From: Dysgonomonas sp. 511
GTDB lineage: Bacteria; Bacteroidota; Bacteroidia; Bacteroidales; Dysgonomonadaceae
Length of the DNA stretch: 64,000 nucleotides
Direction of reading: 5' to 3'
Assembly: GCF_010501105.1 (NCBI RefSeq)
Contig: NZ_QVMQ01000001.1
Location: forward strand, 124,001-188,000
The notes under the pieces are model-generated. The model was given only the letters and a program-made list of their open reading frames with translations. It ran no database searches and was not told where the DNA came from. Made by a program: the position numbers and the translations under genes. This document shows, in pieces, positions 8,139-17,708 of this stretch (positions are counted from its first letter, which is position 1; each line of letters begins with the position of its first letter).

Positions 8139-10562
8139 ATGAGATATAAGCCGTTAACTTACTTACTTACTTTTCTTATATTTGCTATACTTATCCATTC
8201 GTGTAGTACGACCAAATACGTGCCCGAAGGAGAGTATTTGCTATCGAGCGCAATAGTAAAAAGCGACAAAAAGGTACTTCCGTCTTACGAAGTAGAGACT
8301 TATTTTAAGCAAAAGCCCAACTATAAGACTTTTGCCCTATTCAAGCTTCCTCTTTTTATTTACAACCTATCGGGAAGAGATACTACAAAATGGGTGAACC
8401 GCGTTCTGCGCAATGCTGGCGATCCTCCGGTATTGTTCGACAGCACGCTGATGGATCAGACGGTGATAGATCTCAAGCGTATGATGACAAACAAAGGCTA
8501 CCTCAATGCCGAAGTAAGGCCAATGGTAGAACTAAAGAAAAAGAAAGCAAGAGTAGTTTATGATATAACGGCGGGCGAGCCATACCGGATAAGCGATTAT
8601 AAAATAGCTGTAGACAGCAATGTTATTTCCGACCCTACTTTTTATCTTTCGCCTATCTATATAAGGAACAAGAAGTTGAGGGATAATCCTCCCCGTTTGG
8701 CTATAGATACTATCTTACAAAGGAACTCGCTTGTTCACTCCAATGATATATTCGATCTGGATATGCTCGATATGGAGCGCGACCGGATAACCTCGATTTT
8801 CAGGCGGACGGGCTATTACAGTTTCAATAAAGAATATATTGGGTTCGAAGCCGACACTACATTGGGCAACAGGCAGGTATCCCTTGATCTGAACATCTAT
8901 CCGTTTACCCAGCGTATGCAAAGCGGCCGCGAAACAGAAACCCCGCACAACCGCTACATAGTACAAGAAGTGAATCTGTATGTCGATTATAATCCTCTCG
9001 AAGATGGTGACATCGGGCAATATAAAGAATCGACGACATACGAAAGAGACGGCTATAAAATAAAATACGGGCCGAGGGGTGAGTATATAAAACCCCATGT
9101 CATACTCAACAATTGCTATATAGTGCCGGGTACAATGTTCGATGAGAATATGACTACGCTGACTTATAGTGCCCTTTCGCAACTGAAGATACTTAAGAAT
9201 GTAAATATAACCTATACTGAGTTTTGGGAAAACGACTCTACAAAACTGCGTTGTACCATCACCTGCGTACCCGACAAACGACAGGGCATATCGGCCGAAG
9301 TAGAAGGCACAAACTCAGGTGGGTATATCGGTGTAGGTGCAGGTATAGGGTACTTGCACAGAAATGTTTTTCGTGGTTCCGAATTATTTAATGTAAAATT
9401 GCGGGGGGCTTACGAGGCTATTACACCAAGTTTTGCCAGCTTCTCGGAAAATTATTTTGAAATCGGGGGCGAGACATCTTTAACATTTCCTCGTTTTATG
9501 TTCCCGTTCCTAAGCAAGGATTTCAGACGGCAGATACATGCTTCCACGCAATTTTCAGGCAGTTATACTTATCAGCGTCGCCCGGATTTCTTCACCCGTA
9601 CGGTTTTGTCTACGGGTATCAAATATATATGGCAAGACAGGCGTATGTCGCTCAACCGCCATATCTTCGACCTGGTGGATATCAGCTATGTGCATTTGCC
9701 GAAAGATGCCTTGAACCTTGATTTCTACAACGAGTTGCCATCGGGCGCACAGCAGTATAGTTTCAAAGACCATTTTATACTGAGCACAGGCTATACCTTT
9801 TCGCGTTCCAATGTGGCATCGCCACTCAGGCGGAACAGGCCGATCTATACATTGCGGGCTTCGATAGAAACTGCCGGCAACCTTCTTTCCGTAATAGCTG
9901 CTGCGACAGATGCTCCGAAAGATGAATTTGGCTCGAAGCAGATTTTCGGCACCAATTATGCCCAGTATGTAAGGGGAACTTTCGACTTCAGCAAAACCTA
10001 TCAGGTAGACGAGAAAAACTCTATTGCCTGGCGGCTGGGAGGCGGATTGGCTTATCCTTATGGCAATTATCAGGAGATACCTATACAAAAACGCTTTTTC
10101 TCAGGAGGAGCAAACAGTGTTAGGGGATGGGCCATACGCGAACTGGGACCCGGATCGTACTATTTTAAAGGGGAAAAACAGCCGAGAGCTTTGTCTGTAA
10201 ACGATAACTTCTACTATCATTCAGGAGATATCCGTTTCGATGCAGGTATAGAATATCGTAGTAAGTTGTTCTGGATATTAGAATTAGGTGCTTTTATCGA
10301 CGCCGGAAATATCTGGACTGTAAGAGAATATCCGAAACAGGAGGGAGGGGCTTTCAAATTCAATAAGTTCTATAAGGAGATAGCGTTTTCGTGGGGGCTT
10401 GGCATTCGCCTCGACTTCGATTTTGTGCTTATCCGCCTCGACAGGGGATGGAAGGCTTATGACCCATCGGGTGATCCCGCGACGACAAAATGGCCTGTCA
10501 AACATCCGTTCCGACTGAGTTCCAACGGTGCCTGGCATATTGCAGTCGGCTACCCTTTCTGA
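8139..10562 (+). CDS. tamL: TamL-type BamA-family outer membrane lipoprotein
   Basis: This 807-residue protein belongs to the Omp85/BamA superfamily. It starts at the ATG at 8139 with a lipoprotein signal ending IHSC (Cys 22) followed by STTKYVPEGEYLL, which is typical of Bacteroidetes TamL. POTRA-like repeats fill roughly residues 25-370. The C-terminal beta-barrel contains the lid-loop region RFFSGGANSVRGW and ends in a hydrophobic YPF typical of outer-membrane barrels. TamL is thought to act with TamB in assembling outer-membrane proteins. A TTG start 18 bases upstream is rejected because it would precede the signal peptide. The partner tamB is not in this window. Confidence 0.85.
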   Translation: MRYKPLTYLLTFLIFAILIHSCSTTKYVPEGEYLLSSAIVKSDKKVLPSYEVETYFKQKPNYKTFALFKLPLFIYNLSGRDTTKWVNRVLRNAGDPPVLFDSTLMDQTVIDLKRMMTNKGYLNAEVRPMVELKKKKARVVYDITAGEPYRISDYKIAVDSNVISDPTFYLSPIYIRNKKLRDNPPRLAIDTILQRNSLVHSNDIFDLDMLDMERDRITSIFRRTGYYSFNKEYIGFEADTTLGNRQVSLDLNIYPFTQRMQSGRETETPHNRYIVQEVNLYVDYNPLEDGDIGQYKESTTYERDGYKIKYGPRGEYIKPHVILNNCYIVPGTMFDENMTTLTYSALSQLKILKNVNITYTEFWENDSTKLRCTITCVPDKRQGISAEVEGTNSGGYIGVGAGIGYLHRNVFRGSELFNVKLRGAYEAITPSFASFSENYFEIGGETSLTFPRFMFPFLSKDFRRQIHASTQFSGSYTYQRRPDFFTRTVLSTGIKYIWQDRRMSLNRHIFDLVDISYVHLPKDALNLDFYNELPSGAQQYSFKDHFILSTGYTFSRSNVASPLRRNRPIYTLRASIETAGNLLSVIAAATDAPKDEFGSKQIFGTNYAQYVRGTFDFSKTYQVDEKNSIAWRLGGGLAYPYGNYQEIPIQKRFFSGGANSVRGWAIRELGPGSYYFKGEKQPRALSVNDNFYYHSGDIRFDAGIEYRSKLFWILELGAFIDAGNIWTVREYPKQEGGAFKFNKFYKEIAFSWGLGIRLDFDFVLIRLDRGWKAYDPSGDPATTKWPVKHPFRLSSNGAWHIAVGYPF

Positions 10563-10592
10563 GTAACTGTTACTAAAATTTAGAATATAGAT

Positions 10593-10630
10593 AAAGGTCT
10601 TACCCTGTGAAAAAGTAAGACCTTCTTTTT
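10593..10630. terminator. bidirectional terminator between tamL and the hydrolase gene
   Basis: AAGGTCTTAC (10594-10603) pairs with GTAAGACCTT (10615-10624). CTTTTTATTT follows on the plus strand, and A-rich sequence on the other side gives T on the minus strand. It serves two convergent genes. Confidence 0.85.
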
Positions 10631-11840
10631 ATTTCAAAAAATCACTAATCTTCTCGAAAGTCAACCTATATTGTTCATCCACCTCGTCTGCTATTTTCGG
10701 CAGGGCGGGAAACGGGTCTTCGTGTATATATTTGTACGGATAATCCAACACCTCTACTTTGATAGGGATATCGCGCAACGAGCCTTGCAGAGTATTGACA
10801 ACCTCGTAAGTGGGTACTACTTCGTCTTTAGCTAAAGTAATGGCATAGAACTGATGGCTCATCGCCTTGAAGCGTTCCTCCCTTTCTTTTGTTTGCGAAC
10901 GGTAGTTAAGCATACTGCGGAAGTAATTGCCTTCGGGATGTGTATGCATATAGTGGCGAAGTACCTCGTCACGCTTCATATGGCTTTCCAAATGTTCTAC
11001 AACGAAGGAATAGAGGCTTACGTTTGCCTCACTATCGAGAATAAACTTAGATACCGGCGACAAGCGGTTAAATACAGCCCCGCCACAGAATGTTGCATAT
11101 TTAGAATCGGAGAAATAGCCGTTCTTATTACTCATCATCAATATTTCGCCGAGGAAGGTGCCTATAGAATAAGAGAAGAAATCTATTGTGGTGTCTTTGT
11201 CTATCGCGGGATGTTTCCCTTCTTTGAATGCTTCTACAAAATCAATGACATCGTAATAGGTTTGCAGCCCCGACCAGATAAACCGTTGCGGCTTGTTGTG
11301 CAACCGTGTACTTATAGCCACATTCGATAGGCTGGAGCATATAACATCGGGATGCCGCAGTTTGCGCTGCTCGCTCACACGGTACATTTCGCGCGTGCTG
11401 CTCCATGCCGCCGGCGCACGGTTCATATGAAAAGCGATAGGGAACAAGACGATTGATTTGCCTGTTTTTTCTACAATATATTTTGCCCAAGGCAGGTATT
11501 TGTACCATGTCTTTTCGTTGAATCCGTGAAACATGAATATAATGCCGTTTGCTTTCACCACATTCTTAGGCATAATCATATGGTAGCGGAACTTTATATT
11601 CTCCATTATCTCCGAATCCTTTTTGTTGAGCATCCGCTGTATTACATCCGGCTCGTAATCTTGTGGCACGCTGGGGATAAATTCGTAGTCGTCGTTGTTG
11701 CCAAGCCCTCCGGGAAGTATGAAGCGGTAATTGGATTCGAAGGAAAAGTTTCTCATCACCAGATTTTCATCTATCTCGATCTCGTTGTCGGTATAGTTTT
11801 CTATTTGTTTGAGATGATTAAAAAGATCAATGTACTTCAT
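10629..11840 (-). CDS. alpha/beta-hydrolase-like protein (possibly DUF6051 type)
   Basis: The 403-residue product looks like a cytosolic alpha/beta hydrolase. It shows IIFMFHGFNEKTW (oxyanion region), DFFSYSIGTFLGEI (nucleophile elbow, Ser-Tyr-Ser-Ile-Gly in place of Gly-x-Ser-x-Gly), LAKDEVVPTYEV (acid) and a late His in KYIHEDPFP. Such a triad suggests an esterase or acyl hydrolase, but the substrate is unknown. I start at ATG 11840; a TTG 21 bases earlier overlaps the upstream gene. It is probably in one operon with DUF2851, the MutS relative and recO. Confidence 0.6.
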   Translation of the reverse strand: MKYIDLFNHLKQIENYTDNEIEIDENLVMRNFSFESNYRFILPGGLGNNDDYEFIPSVPQDYEPDVIQRMLNKKDSEIMENIKFRYHMIMPKNVVKANGIIFMFHGFNEKTWYKYLPWAKYIVEKTGKSIVLFPIAFHMNRAPAAWSSTREMYRVSEQRKLRHPDVICSSLSNVAISTRLHNKPQRFIWSGLQTYYDVIDFVEAFKEGKHPAIDKDTTIDFFSYSIGTFLGEILMMSNKNGYFSDSKYATFCGGAVFNRLSPVSKFILDSEANVSLYSFVVEHLESHMKRDEVLRHYMHTHPEGNYFRSMLNYRSQTKEREERFKAMSHQFYAITLAKDEVVPTYEVVNTLQGSLRDIPIKVEVLDYPYKYIHEDPFPALPKIADEVDEQYRLTFEKISDFLK

Positions 11841-11857
11841 ATTGTTTATATCTTGTT

Positions 11858-13132
11858 TCAAGATGATGATTTATCGGTCAATAGTTGATGCCCTATCCTG
11901 CAATACAGGCATTTGCGCAGTTCGCAATATTCGCGTTTCAGTTGTATTATAGCCTGCGAATCGGCAGCGTTATTCAGAGGCATATTTTGCTTTGCAAACA
12001 TCTTAGTTATGCTGTTCTTCTCTGGTTTCAGCATTTCCATAAATTGCATCGCCCTTTCGCAATGTGTTTCGCTACCAATGCTTTTCCCATAGGTAAACAA
12101 CATGGGAACCACCGTATTAATCAAGAGGAGATCGAGCGACGCATCGCCCAGATATTTGGATTTTCGCGGCGATGTTACGCCAAAAGCGTAATGGGTTTGC
12201 CAGTATTCCGATGCATTGATATGCAATATCAGTCTTATACGTCCCAAATCTTCTGTACTAACCATTTTAGAGAACAATCCCTCCGAACTATGCAGCAAAG
12301 CAGCCAGCTGTGCAATCCTTATCTGGGGAAATGCCGTAGGGCGTGACCGCAAACTCTTGAATATATATGATTCTAACGGTTGTAATTCATATTTATTCTT
12401 TAAGAAACCGTATTCTTTTTTCAATAGTTGGAAATAATCATCATCCGTTTTCAGATTATCGAGCATTCCTGCCTGCCCGAATAGCAAGGCTTCTATCTGT
12501 ATCAGGTTGTCTTTTTGCTTCAATATGTATATTAGGGGAAGGCTCAATGCCAACCGTTCGAATGAATCGGCATTAAGCCCGAAGCCGAAGTTGCGGGATA
12601 AGAGAACGTAAAACACTTCTTCCCACGAATTGTTGAACCTGTTCAATAGGTCTTGTATATGGTTCGACTTCCGTTCCAGCCGTTCCACCAGCAAAGAGTT
12701 CATCCATGCATTGAGGTGTAGCGATGGCATAGCCGCTATATAGTTCCTGCACGGTATGTCGATGTCGGTATGCAGCAGAAATTCGTAATTTTCTTTTATA
12801 TAGGCCGGATAGGTTATCTCACATTGCGGCACATCTTTTCCTTGTTCGTTCGATACGGTGCAGTTCGCCTTTTCTACAATATGCAGTATCACCGAATTGT
12901 AGTTCTTGTCGGTATTGTGATTGTGCATATTCCACTTGTCGGAGGTCGTATGTATTTCTACATTGCCTGCCCAAAGCTTGTCGCCTATCTTTATTTTGGC
13001 GTTGAAGAAATCAGGGCCTTGGTTTGTATTTGGCAGCCCTACATCTATTACCTCTACCGGTAGCCCGTCGGTTGTTTGCAAGGCTTTGTCGAACAGTCGG
13101 TATTTCCATACATAGTGCAATATCTTTTCCAT
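11858..13132 (-). CDS. DUF2851 family protein
   Basis: This 424-residue protein matches the Bacteroidetes/Chlorobi DUF2851 family as I remember it. It starts EKILHYVWKYRLF, then has NQGPDFFNAKIKIGDKLWAG with a conserved VEIHTTSDKWNMHNH stretch, and later a long helical region. The early acidic and His residues (PDFFNA, VEIH, W..H) recall a nuclease-like core, but this is my inference and no activity is known. It lies 12 bases downstream of the MutS-related gene in a minus-strand operon. Confidence 0.75.
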   Translation of the reverse strand: MEKILHYVWKYRLFDKALQTTDGLPVEVIDVGLPNTNQGPDFFNAKIKIGDKLWAGNVEIHTTSDKWNMHNHNTDKNYNSVILHIVEKANCTVSNEQGKDVPQCEITYPAYIKENYEFLLHTDIDIPCRNYIAAMPSLHLNAWMNSLLVERLERKSNHIQDLLNRFNNSWEEVFYVLLSRNFGFGLNADSFERLALSLPLIYILKQKDNLIQIEALLFGQAGMLDNLKTDDDYFQLLKKEYGFLKNKYELQPLESYIFKSLRSRPTAFPQIRIAQLAALLHSSEGLFSKMVSTEDLGRIRLILHINASEYWQTHYAFGVTSPRKSKYLGDASLDLLLINTVVPMLFTYGKSIGSETHCERAMQFMEMLKPEKNSITKMFAKQNMPLNNAADSQAIIQLKREYCELRKCLYCRIGHQLLTDKSSS

Positions 13133-13144
13133 AGTAGCCGGGGG

Positions 13145-14938
13145 TTATTCAAGTGTTATACCCATTTTTTTCATCAAGAAGCTGGCATTCATATTCTGGG
13201 CAATACCTTCTTTCATTTTGTAAGTAAAAGACAAGTGCTCGCCATTAATATCCGCCTCGAAACGATAATTCTTTATTTCGCTGGGAAATTCTTTTTCCAG
13301 ATTGCCTAAAACAAGGTCGTGCGTAGCTATTATTCCGTTTCCGCTGAGCGATACCAGTTGCTTCATCAGCGAAATAGAGCCTTTTTGCTTGTCTTCCGAG
13401 TTAGTGCCTTTCAGTATTTCGTCGAGGATGATGAATAATTGTTCTCCCGATTTCAGACGGTCTATAATCATTTTCAATCGCTTGAGTTCGGCAAAGAAGT
13501 ACGATTCGTTGTCGTTTAGCGAGTCGGATGTGCGCAGGTTGGTAACCAGCCTGTAAGGATAGAATTTCAGCGATGAAGCGCATACGGGTGCTCCGGCACA
13601 AGCTAAGACCAGATTGACCCCTACAGTTCGCAGATAGGTACTTTTCCCTGCCATATTAGCCCCCGTAACCACGAGGAAGTAGGGCTGATGGGGGATCTGC
13701 ACATCGTTGCAGACACAGGCGTCGCGGTTTATCATCGGATGTCCCATATCTTTACCTTCGAGCAATAGTTTGTCCGAAACCTCAGGGTAGCTATAGCCGG
13801 GATGATTGTATGCAAAGATAGCTAGTGAGACAAGACTGTCGAATTTAGCTAGGACACCGAACCATCTTCCCACATCTTCTTTATGGGTGTTTATCCATCT
13901 CTCTATTTTTAGTGTATAGCGTATATGCCAGAAGAATATCGGGTTGAGGATGAGCAATCCAAGTACATTCGACGATTGGTCGAGATTGTCGCAATACCGT
14001 TTCAGTTGGTATATAACTTTCGAAGCGAGAACCTTACCATTTAGCTGCCCTTTCAGCCCGTTTAATGATGCAGATTCGAAATTCTCTTTTTCTATTATCT
14101 CGAACAGGTCGGAATATGTTTGTAATATGCTTACTTTTTTATCGAGCGGTTCTTTTTTCTTATTTATATTTTTTAATGGTATAAGGCTCAGCATAAACAA
14201 TATAGTCCAGCATAAGCCGATAACAGACACGGGGATAACATTCAGAATGGCTAAGACGGCAGATGCAAAAAACGCAACGGGTGCTATAAATGTAAAATAA
14301 TTCAGGATGTTCCGGTCCATCAACTTAGTTTGCAGAAATTGTTCCGAAAAGTCATTGATGTTTAAGTCTCCTGCATGGCTCATCTGCCCTGTAGCCCTGA
14401 AATGCCTGGCCAGTTTCACTTTAGGCGTCAGCTCCTTTATAGCCTGTTGTTGGGCAAGTATTTCGTTTTTGTGCTGATAGCCATCGAGCAAGCTATCGGC
14501 AAGGCTGTCTTTCCCAAAGGTGGTAACGGTGCGGTTGATGGACTGAAAAAAAGACCGTTCGCCAAACAGGTCGAGGTCGAGGCTGTAGCTGTGATTTGCG
14601 TCAGCCTTTTCCGCTGCTCCGTCGAATACCGAAAAGTCATAATTTAATGCCTTCAATTCATTTTGGGCATCGGCAATCAGCAGTTCGCAATACCGTTTGC
14701 GGATAAAAAGCCTGTTGTGATATTTAAGGAAGAAAAGAAAGATAATGACAGACAACAATATCGTAACTGTTACGGCTACAATATCACTCCATAGGAAATA
14801 ACAGGCTGCAATACATCCTATTACTATAGCCAGCCGCACGGAGCCTATACGGAAAATGTCTTTTTTTAGTTTCGATAACTTTATCTCCTCTTTTGCTATC
14901 AGCGTGTTGTACGATTCTTTTACTTCTTCGAGTGTCAT
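13145..14938 (-). CDS. membrane-anchored MutS-family ATPase
   Basis: The 597-residue protein has the MutS C-terminal ATPase: Walker A GANMAGKST (about 426-434), Walker B with ILDEILKGTNSED, and ATHDLVLGNL. It lacks the MutS mismatch-recognition domain. It also has two hydrophobic hairpins (about residues 33-72 and 213-255) that should place it in the inner membrane. Bacteroidetes carry such MutS-like proteins, but their role is not established and they are not canonical MutS1 or MutS2. It sits between recO and a DUF2851 gene, all on the minus strand. Confidence 0.8.
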   Translation of the reverse strand: MTLEEVKESYNTLIAKEEIKLSKLKKDIFRIGSVRLAIVIGCIAACYFLWSDIVAVTVTILLSVIIFLFFLKYHNRLFIRKRYCELLIADAQNELKALNYDFSVFDGAAEKADANHSYSLDLDLFGERSFFQSINRTVTTFGKDSLADSLLDGYQHKNEILAQQQAIKELTPKVKLARHFRATGQMSHAGDLNINDFSEQFLQTKLMDRNILNYFTFIAPVAFFASAVLAILNVIPVSVIGLCWTILFMLSLIPLKNINKKKEPLDKKVSILQTYSDLFEIIEKENFESASLNGLKGQLNGKVLASKVIYQLKRYCDNLDQSSNVLGLLILNPIFFWHIRYTLKIERWINTHKEDVGRWFGVLAKFDSLVSLAIFAYNHPGYSYPEVSDKLLLEGKDMGHPMINRDACVCNDVQIPHQPYFLVVTGANMAGKSTYLRTVGVNLVLACAGAPVCASSLKFYPYRLVTNLRTSDSLNDNESYFFAELKRLKMIIDRLKSGEQLFIILDEILKGTNSEDKQKGSISLMKQLVSLSGNGIIATHDLVLGNLEKEFPSEIKNYRFEADINGEHLSFTYKMKEGIAQNMNASFLMKKMGITLE

Positions 14939-14968
14939 TCGTGTTGTTTAAAATATAGAAGGTTATTC

Positions 14969-15691
14969 TCAAAATAATTCGTGCAGTACATCCAGCGATT
15001 TCAGTGCCGGGAAGTCGTAGAGATGTACCCTGTAATATTCTAATATACGGTTTATTATCGTTATCCTGTCTTGCCGCGAAAATGCGAAATGGTGCATATT
15101 CTCGAAAGTGATTCTGGCGAGCAGCGACAAGGCTTTGCTGTCGTTCCTGTTGAGATAATGCTTGTGGTGCGGCTGGTGTGCGACAAACTCACCATTAATC
15201 ATATCAAACAAGTCGCTTTCGCGGTATTCCTCCAGATTGGGATAGAAGCCCATGAAATGGCTAAGCTTAAGCATAAACACCAGATGAAAATTGGCGATGC
15301 TCTTGTCTGTCATTTCCAATATCTGTACCGACTGCACCATGAACGAGAAAAGATGCTGGCTATCGCCTGTATCGCGCAATACACGCGATAGAAATTCCGA
15401 CAGGAAAAAAGCCATCGACGTTTTGCCCAGATTGGCCGATATATCGTAGAAGTGCATAGCAGCCCTCGCTTCCCTTATGCGTTGTATGTCGCGCGAAGCC
15501 TGGTGCTCGACCTCCATTTCGAGCACGGCCAACGGTGAGAACAACGATTTAGGCACCTTCGTATTTTTTCCTTTGGCTTTGGATATCATATAGGTCACAC
15601 GCCCGAACGATTCGGTGAAAATCTGGGCGAGGATATATTTGTCGTTATAGTTGATAGTACTCAGTACTAATCCCTTTGTTTTATGCAGCAC
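14969..15691 (-). CDS. recO: DNA repair protein RecO
   Basis: This 240-residue RecO has the N-terminal OB fold (LHKTKGLVLSTINYNDKYIL, then FGRVTYMISKAKGK) and a helical C-terminal domain. RecO loads RecA on SSB-coated DNA with RecR. The protein contains no cysteine at all, so the four-Cys zinc site of many RecO proteins is missing. The start is GTG at 15691. It is first in a probable operon with the MutS relative and DUF2851. Confidence 0.88.
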   Translation of the reverse strand: MLHKTKGLVLSTINYNDKYILAQIFTESFGRVTYMISKAKGKNTKVPKSLFSPLAVLEMEVEHQASRDIQRIREARAAMHFYDISANLGKTSMAFFLSEFLSRVLRDTGDSQHLFSFMVQSVQILEMTDKSIANFHLVFMLKLSHFMGFYPNLEEYRESDLFDMINGEFVAHQPHHKHYLNRNDSKALSLLARITFENMHHFAFSRQDRITIINRILEYYRVHLYDFPALKSLDVLHELF

Positions 15692-15793
15692 TGTCGATCG
15701 GTTTTATATTAACAAATATACAAATACAAAATTGAAAAAATAAGGTAGGTACAGAATAAATAGCTAACTTCGTACCTGATATTTTCCCGGTTG

Positions 15794-15880
15794 TTTTATC
15801 TATATAAGACATCTGTTCCTCCGGAGGGAGGAAAGTAACAGCAGGAAAATATAAAAAAGGTGTTACATGTGTTACTTTTT
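15794..15880 (-). repeat. dispersed two-hairpin repeat, copy A
   Basis: Read on the minus strand it runs AAAAAGTAACACATGTAACA, then CTGTTACTTT, then the hairpin CCTCCGGAGG, then TTATATAGATAAA (plus strand 15795-15807). The same ordered parts occur at 30.2 kb and 52.2-52.7 kb. AAAGTAACA and TGTTACTTT can pair to form the first hairpin. Confidence 0.75.
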
Positions 15881-15978
15881 GGAGAGACACAAGATACCAG
15901 TAGACGAGTTAACGAGTTGATTGTTGATAAAATATGAACTTGTGTCTCGTATCTTGTTTACCTGTATCTAAAGAGAAG

Positions 15979-16024
15979 GTAACAGGAAAAAGTAACGAAA
16001 AAGGTGTTACATGTGTTACTTTTT
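15979..16024 (-). repeat. dispersed repeat, partial copy B
   Basis: It matches copy A in the AAAAAGTAACACATGTAACA block and the GTTACTTTTTCCTGTTAC block, in the same minus orientation. It lacks the hairpin 2 and GATAAA end. It ends 31 bases before the HAD gene ATG, so it may lie in that gene's 5' leader. Confidence 0.6.
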
Positions 16025-16055
16025 AGAGAGATTTACATAAAATAATATATATAAT

Positions 16056-16688
16056 ATGAGCACTCAGATTAAAAACATTTTGTTCGACTTCGGAGGAGTA
16101 ATAATAAATATAAACAAGAAAAAAGCCTTGAAACGCTTTGCTGAGATCGGTTTCCCCAATATAGACGAATATCTGGGCGAGTTCCGGCAAAAAGGGATCT
16201 TCCTCGAGTATGAAGAAGGGAAAATAAACCAGGAAGATTTTTACAAAGAGTTTCGCAAGCTGGCAGGACGCGAAGATATTTCGGATAAGGATATTGATTC
16301 AGGATGGCTTGCCTTCCTCGACGGGCTGCCGGAATATAAACTGGAACTGCTGAAAGAACTGAGAAAAAAATACAATGTGTATCTGCTGAGCAACACCAAC
16401 CCTGCTATTATGGGATGGGCTACCACACCCGATTTCTCGCCCGAAGGGCTGCCTATAGGCGCATTCTTCGACAAGTGTTACATTTCGTATAAAATCGGTT
16501 GTGCAAAACCCGACAAAGAGATTTATGAACATGTAATCGCAGATTCGGGAATGAACCCTGCCGAAACCATATTCTTCGACGATGGTAAGACAAATATAGA
16601 AGTTGCCCAACAATTGGGATTCCAGACTTACCTCACTGACCAGGCCGAAGACTTAAGAAAGGTTTTTGTGGACAAAGGATTGCTGTAA
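16056..16688 (+). CDS. HAD-family phosphatase
   Basis: A 210-residue haloacid-dehalogenase hydrolase. Motif I is LFDFGGVI, where the usual second Asp is replaced by Gly as in the YihX/epoxide-hydrolase-N group. Motif II is LLSNTN, the conserved Lys lies in CAKPDKEIYE, and motif III/IV is IFFDDGKTNIEVA. A helical cap lies between motifs I and II. It probably dephosphorylates a sugar phosphate or another small metabolite; the substrate is unknown. It is followed 10 bases later by ribF. A riboflavin-pathway phosphatase role is possible but only inferred from position. Confidence 0.85.
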   Translation: MSTQIKNILFDFGGVIININKKKALKRFAEIGFPNIDEYLGEFRQKGIFLEYEEGKINQEDFYKEFRKLAGREDISDKDIDSGWLAFLDGLPEYKLELLKELRKKYNVYLLSNTNPAIMGWATTPDFSPEGLPIGAFFDKCYISYKIGCAKPDKEIYEHVIADSGMNPAETIFFDDGKTNIEVAQQLGFQTYLTDQAEDLRKVFVDKGLL

Positions 16689-16698
16689 ATACATAAAA

Positions 16699-17631
16699 AT
16701 GCAATTAATCGACAAATATAATAAAGCGAAGCATCCGCCTCTGGTGGCTACCATAGGCTTTTTCGACGGTGTGCACTCCGGCCATCGCTACCTGATAGAG
16801 CAGGTAAAAGAAGAGGCTGCGAAAAGGGGCTTACCATCTGCCGTCATAACCTTTCCCGTGCATCCGCGCAAGGTATTGCACAGGGACTATGTACCTGCCT
16901 TGCTATGCGGTTTCGACGAAAAGATAGAAAGGCTGGCGTCTACAGGTATCGACTATTGCATAAGCCTCGATTTCACGGTAGAAATATCGGAGCTGTCTGC
17001 CGAAGAATTTATGCGCGATATTCTTCGCGATAAGCTCAATGTAGACACGCTGGTTATTGGTTACGACCACCGTTTCGGACACAACCGGGAGGATGGCTTT
17101 GCCGACTACAAACGTTATGGCGAAAGCCTGGGGATAAATGTGATAGAAGCCGAAGAACTTCCGAGTGCGGATCACGTAAGCTCGTCGCGCATACGCAAGA
17201 TGTTGAGCGAAGGATATGTACGCAAGGTAGCTAAGCTTCTGTCGTACAATTATACCATATCGGGCAAGATAGTAGAGGGCTTTAAGGTAGGCCGGACAAT
17301 AGGTTTCCCTACAGCCAATGTGGAAGTATGGGAGACTTATAAGGTTATCCCAGCCTTTGGTGTATATGCCGTATATGTATATGTGGAGGGGCAGCGGTAT
17401 GGGGGAATGCTCTACATTGGCAAACGCCCGACTCTGCACAATGGCGATAATATAAGTATAGAGGTCAACCTGTTCGATTTCGACGGCGACTTGTACAATA
17501 AAGAACTGACAGCCGAGTTTCTCGATTTTGTTCGTCCCGATGAGAAGTTCTCCAATCTGGAAACATTAAAGGAAAGTATTCGGAATGATAAAGAGAAGGT
17601 ATTGAAGATACTGTCTAATTTATCAGAATAG
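16699..17631 (+). CDS. ribF: bifunctional riboflavin kinase/FAD synthetase
   Basis: This 310-residue protein makes FMN from riboflavin and then FAD. The N-terminal adenylyltransferase domain has TIGFFDGVHSGHRYL and YDHRFGHNREDG. The C-terminal kinase domain has GRTIGFPTANV and YGGMLYIGKRPT. I start at ATG 16699 (MQLIDKYNKAKHPPLVA). A GTG at 16666 would overlap the HAD gene and add residues not expected for RibF. A bidirectional terminator follows. Confidence 0.95.
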   Translation: MQLIDKYNKAKHPPLVATIGFFDGVHSGHRYLIEQVKEEAAKRGLPSAVITFPVHPRKVLHRDYVPALLCGFDEKIERLASTGIDYCISLDFTVEISELSAEEFMRDILRDKLNVDTLVIGYDHRFGHNREDGFADYKRYGESLGINVIEAEELPSADHVSSSRIRKMLSEGYVRKVAKLLSYNYTISGKIVEGFKVGRTIGFPTANVEVWETYKVIPAFGVYAVYVYVEGQRYGGMLYIGKRPTLHNGDNISIEVNLFDFDGDLYNKELTAEFLDFVRPDEKFSNLETLKESIRNDKEKVLKILSNLSE

Positions 17632-17650
17632 AGTCGCTTTTCCATGAAAT

Positions 17651-17688
17651 AAAAACAGGCTCGATTATTACAAGGAGCCTGCTTTTCA
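17651..17688. terminator. bidirectional terminator between ribF and nitroreductase
   Basis: CAGGCTC (17656-17662) pairs with GAGCCTG (17675-17681) across a 12-base loop. CTTTTC follows on the plus side and the AAAAA before it gives TTTTT on the minus strand. Confidence 0.85.
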
Positions 17689-17708
17689 ATTCATATATAG
17701 GGAGATAA

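Larger units (their letters stand above)
15692..16055. other. 364-base intergenic region carrying two dispersed-repeat copies
   Basis: The region between the divergent recO and HAD genes contains AGGTAC...GTACCT (an inverted repeat near 15746-15777) and two minus-orientation copies of the AGTAACA repeat described separately. Between the copies, a GAGACAC motif (near 15884) is matched by GTGTCTC about 60 bases later, so the two copies flank a possible larger hairpin. I see no gene here. Confidence 0.5.

Noticed and set aside
16666-16698. Upstream GTG start for ribF
   Set aside because: It overlaps the HAD gene, and the resulting N-terminal residues do not look like RibF; ATG 16699 does.
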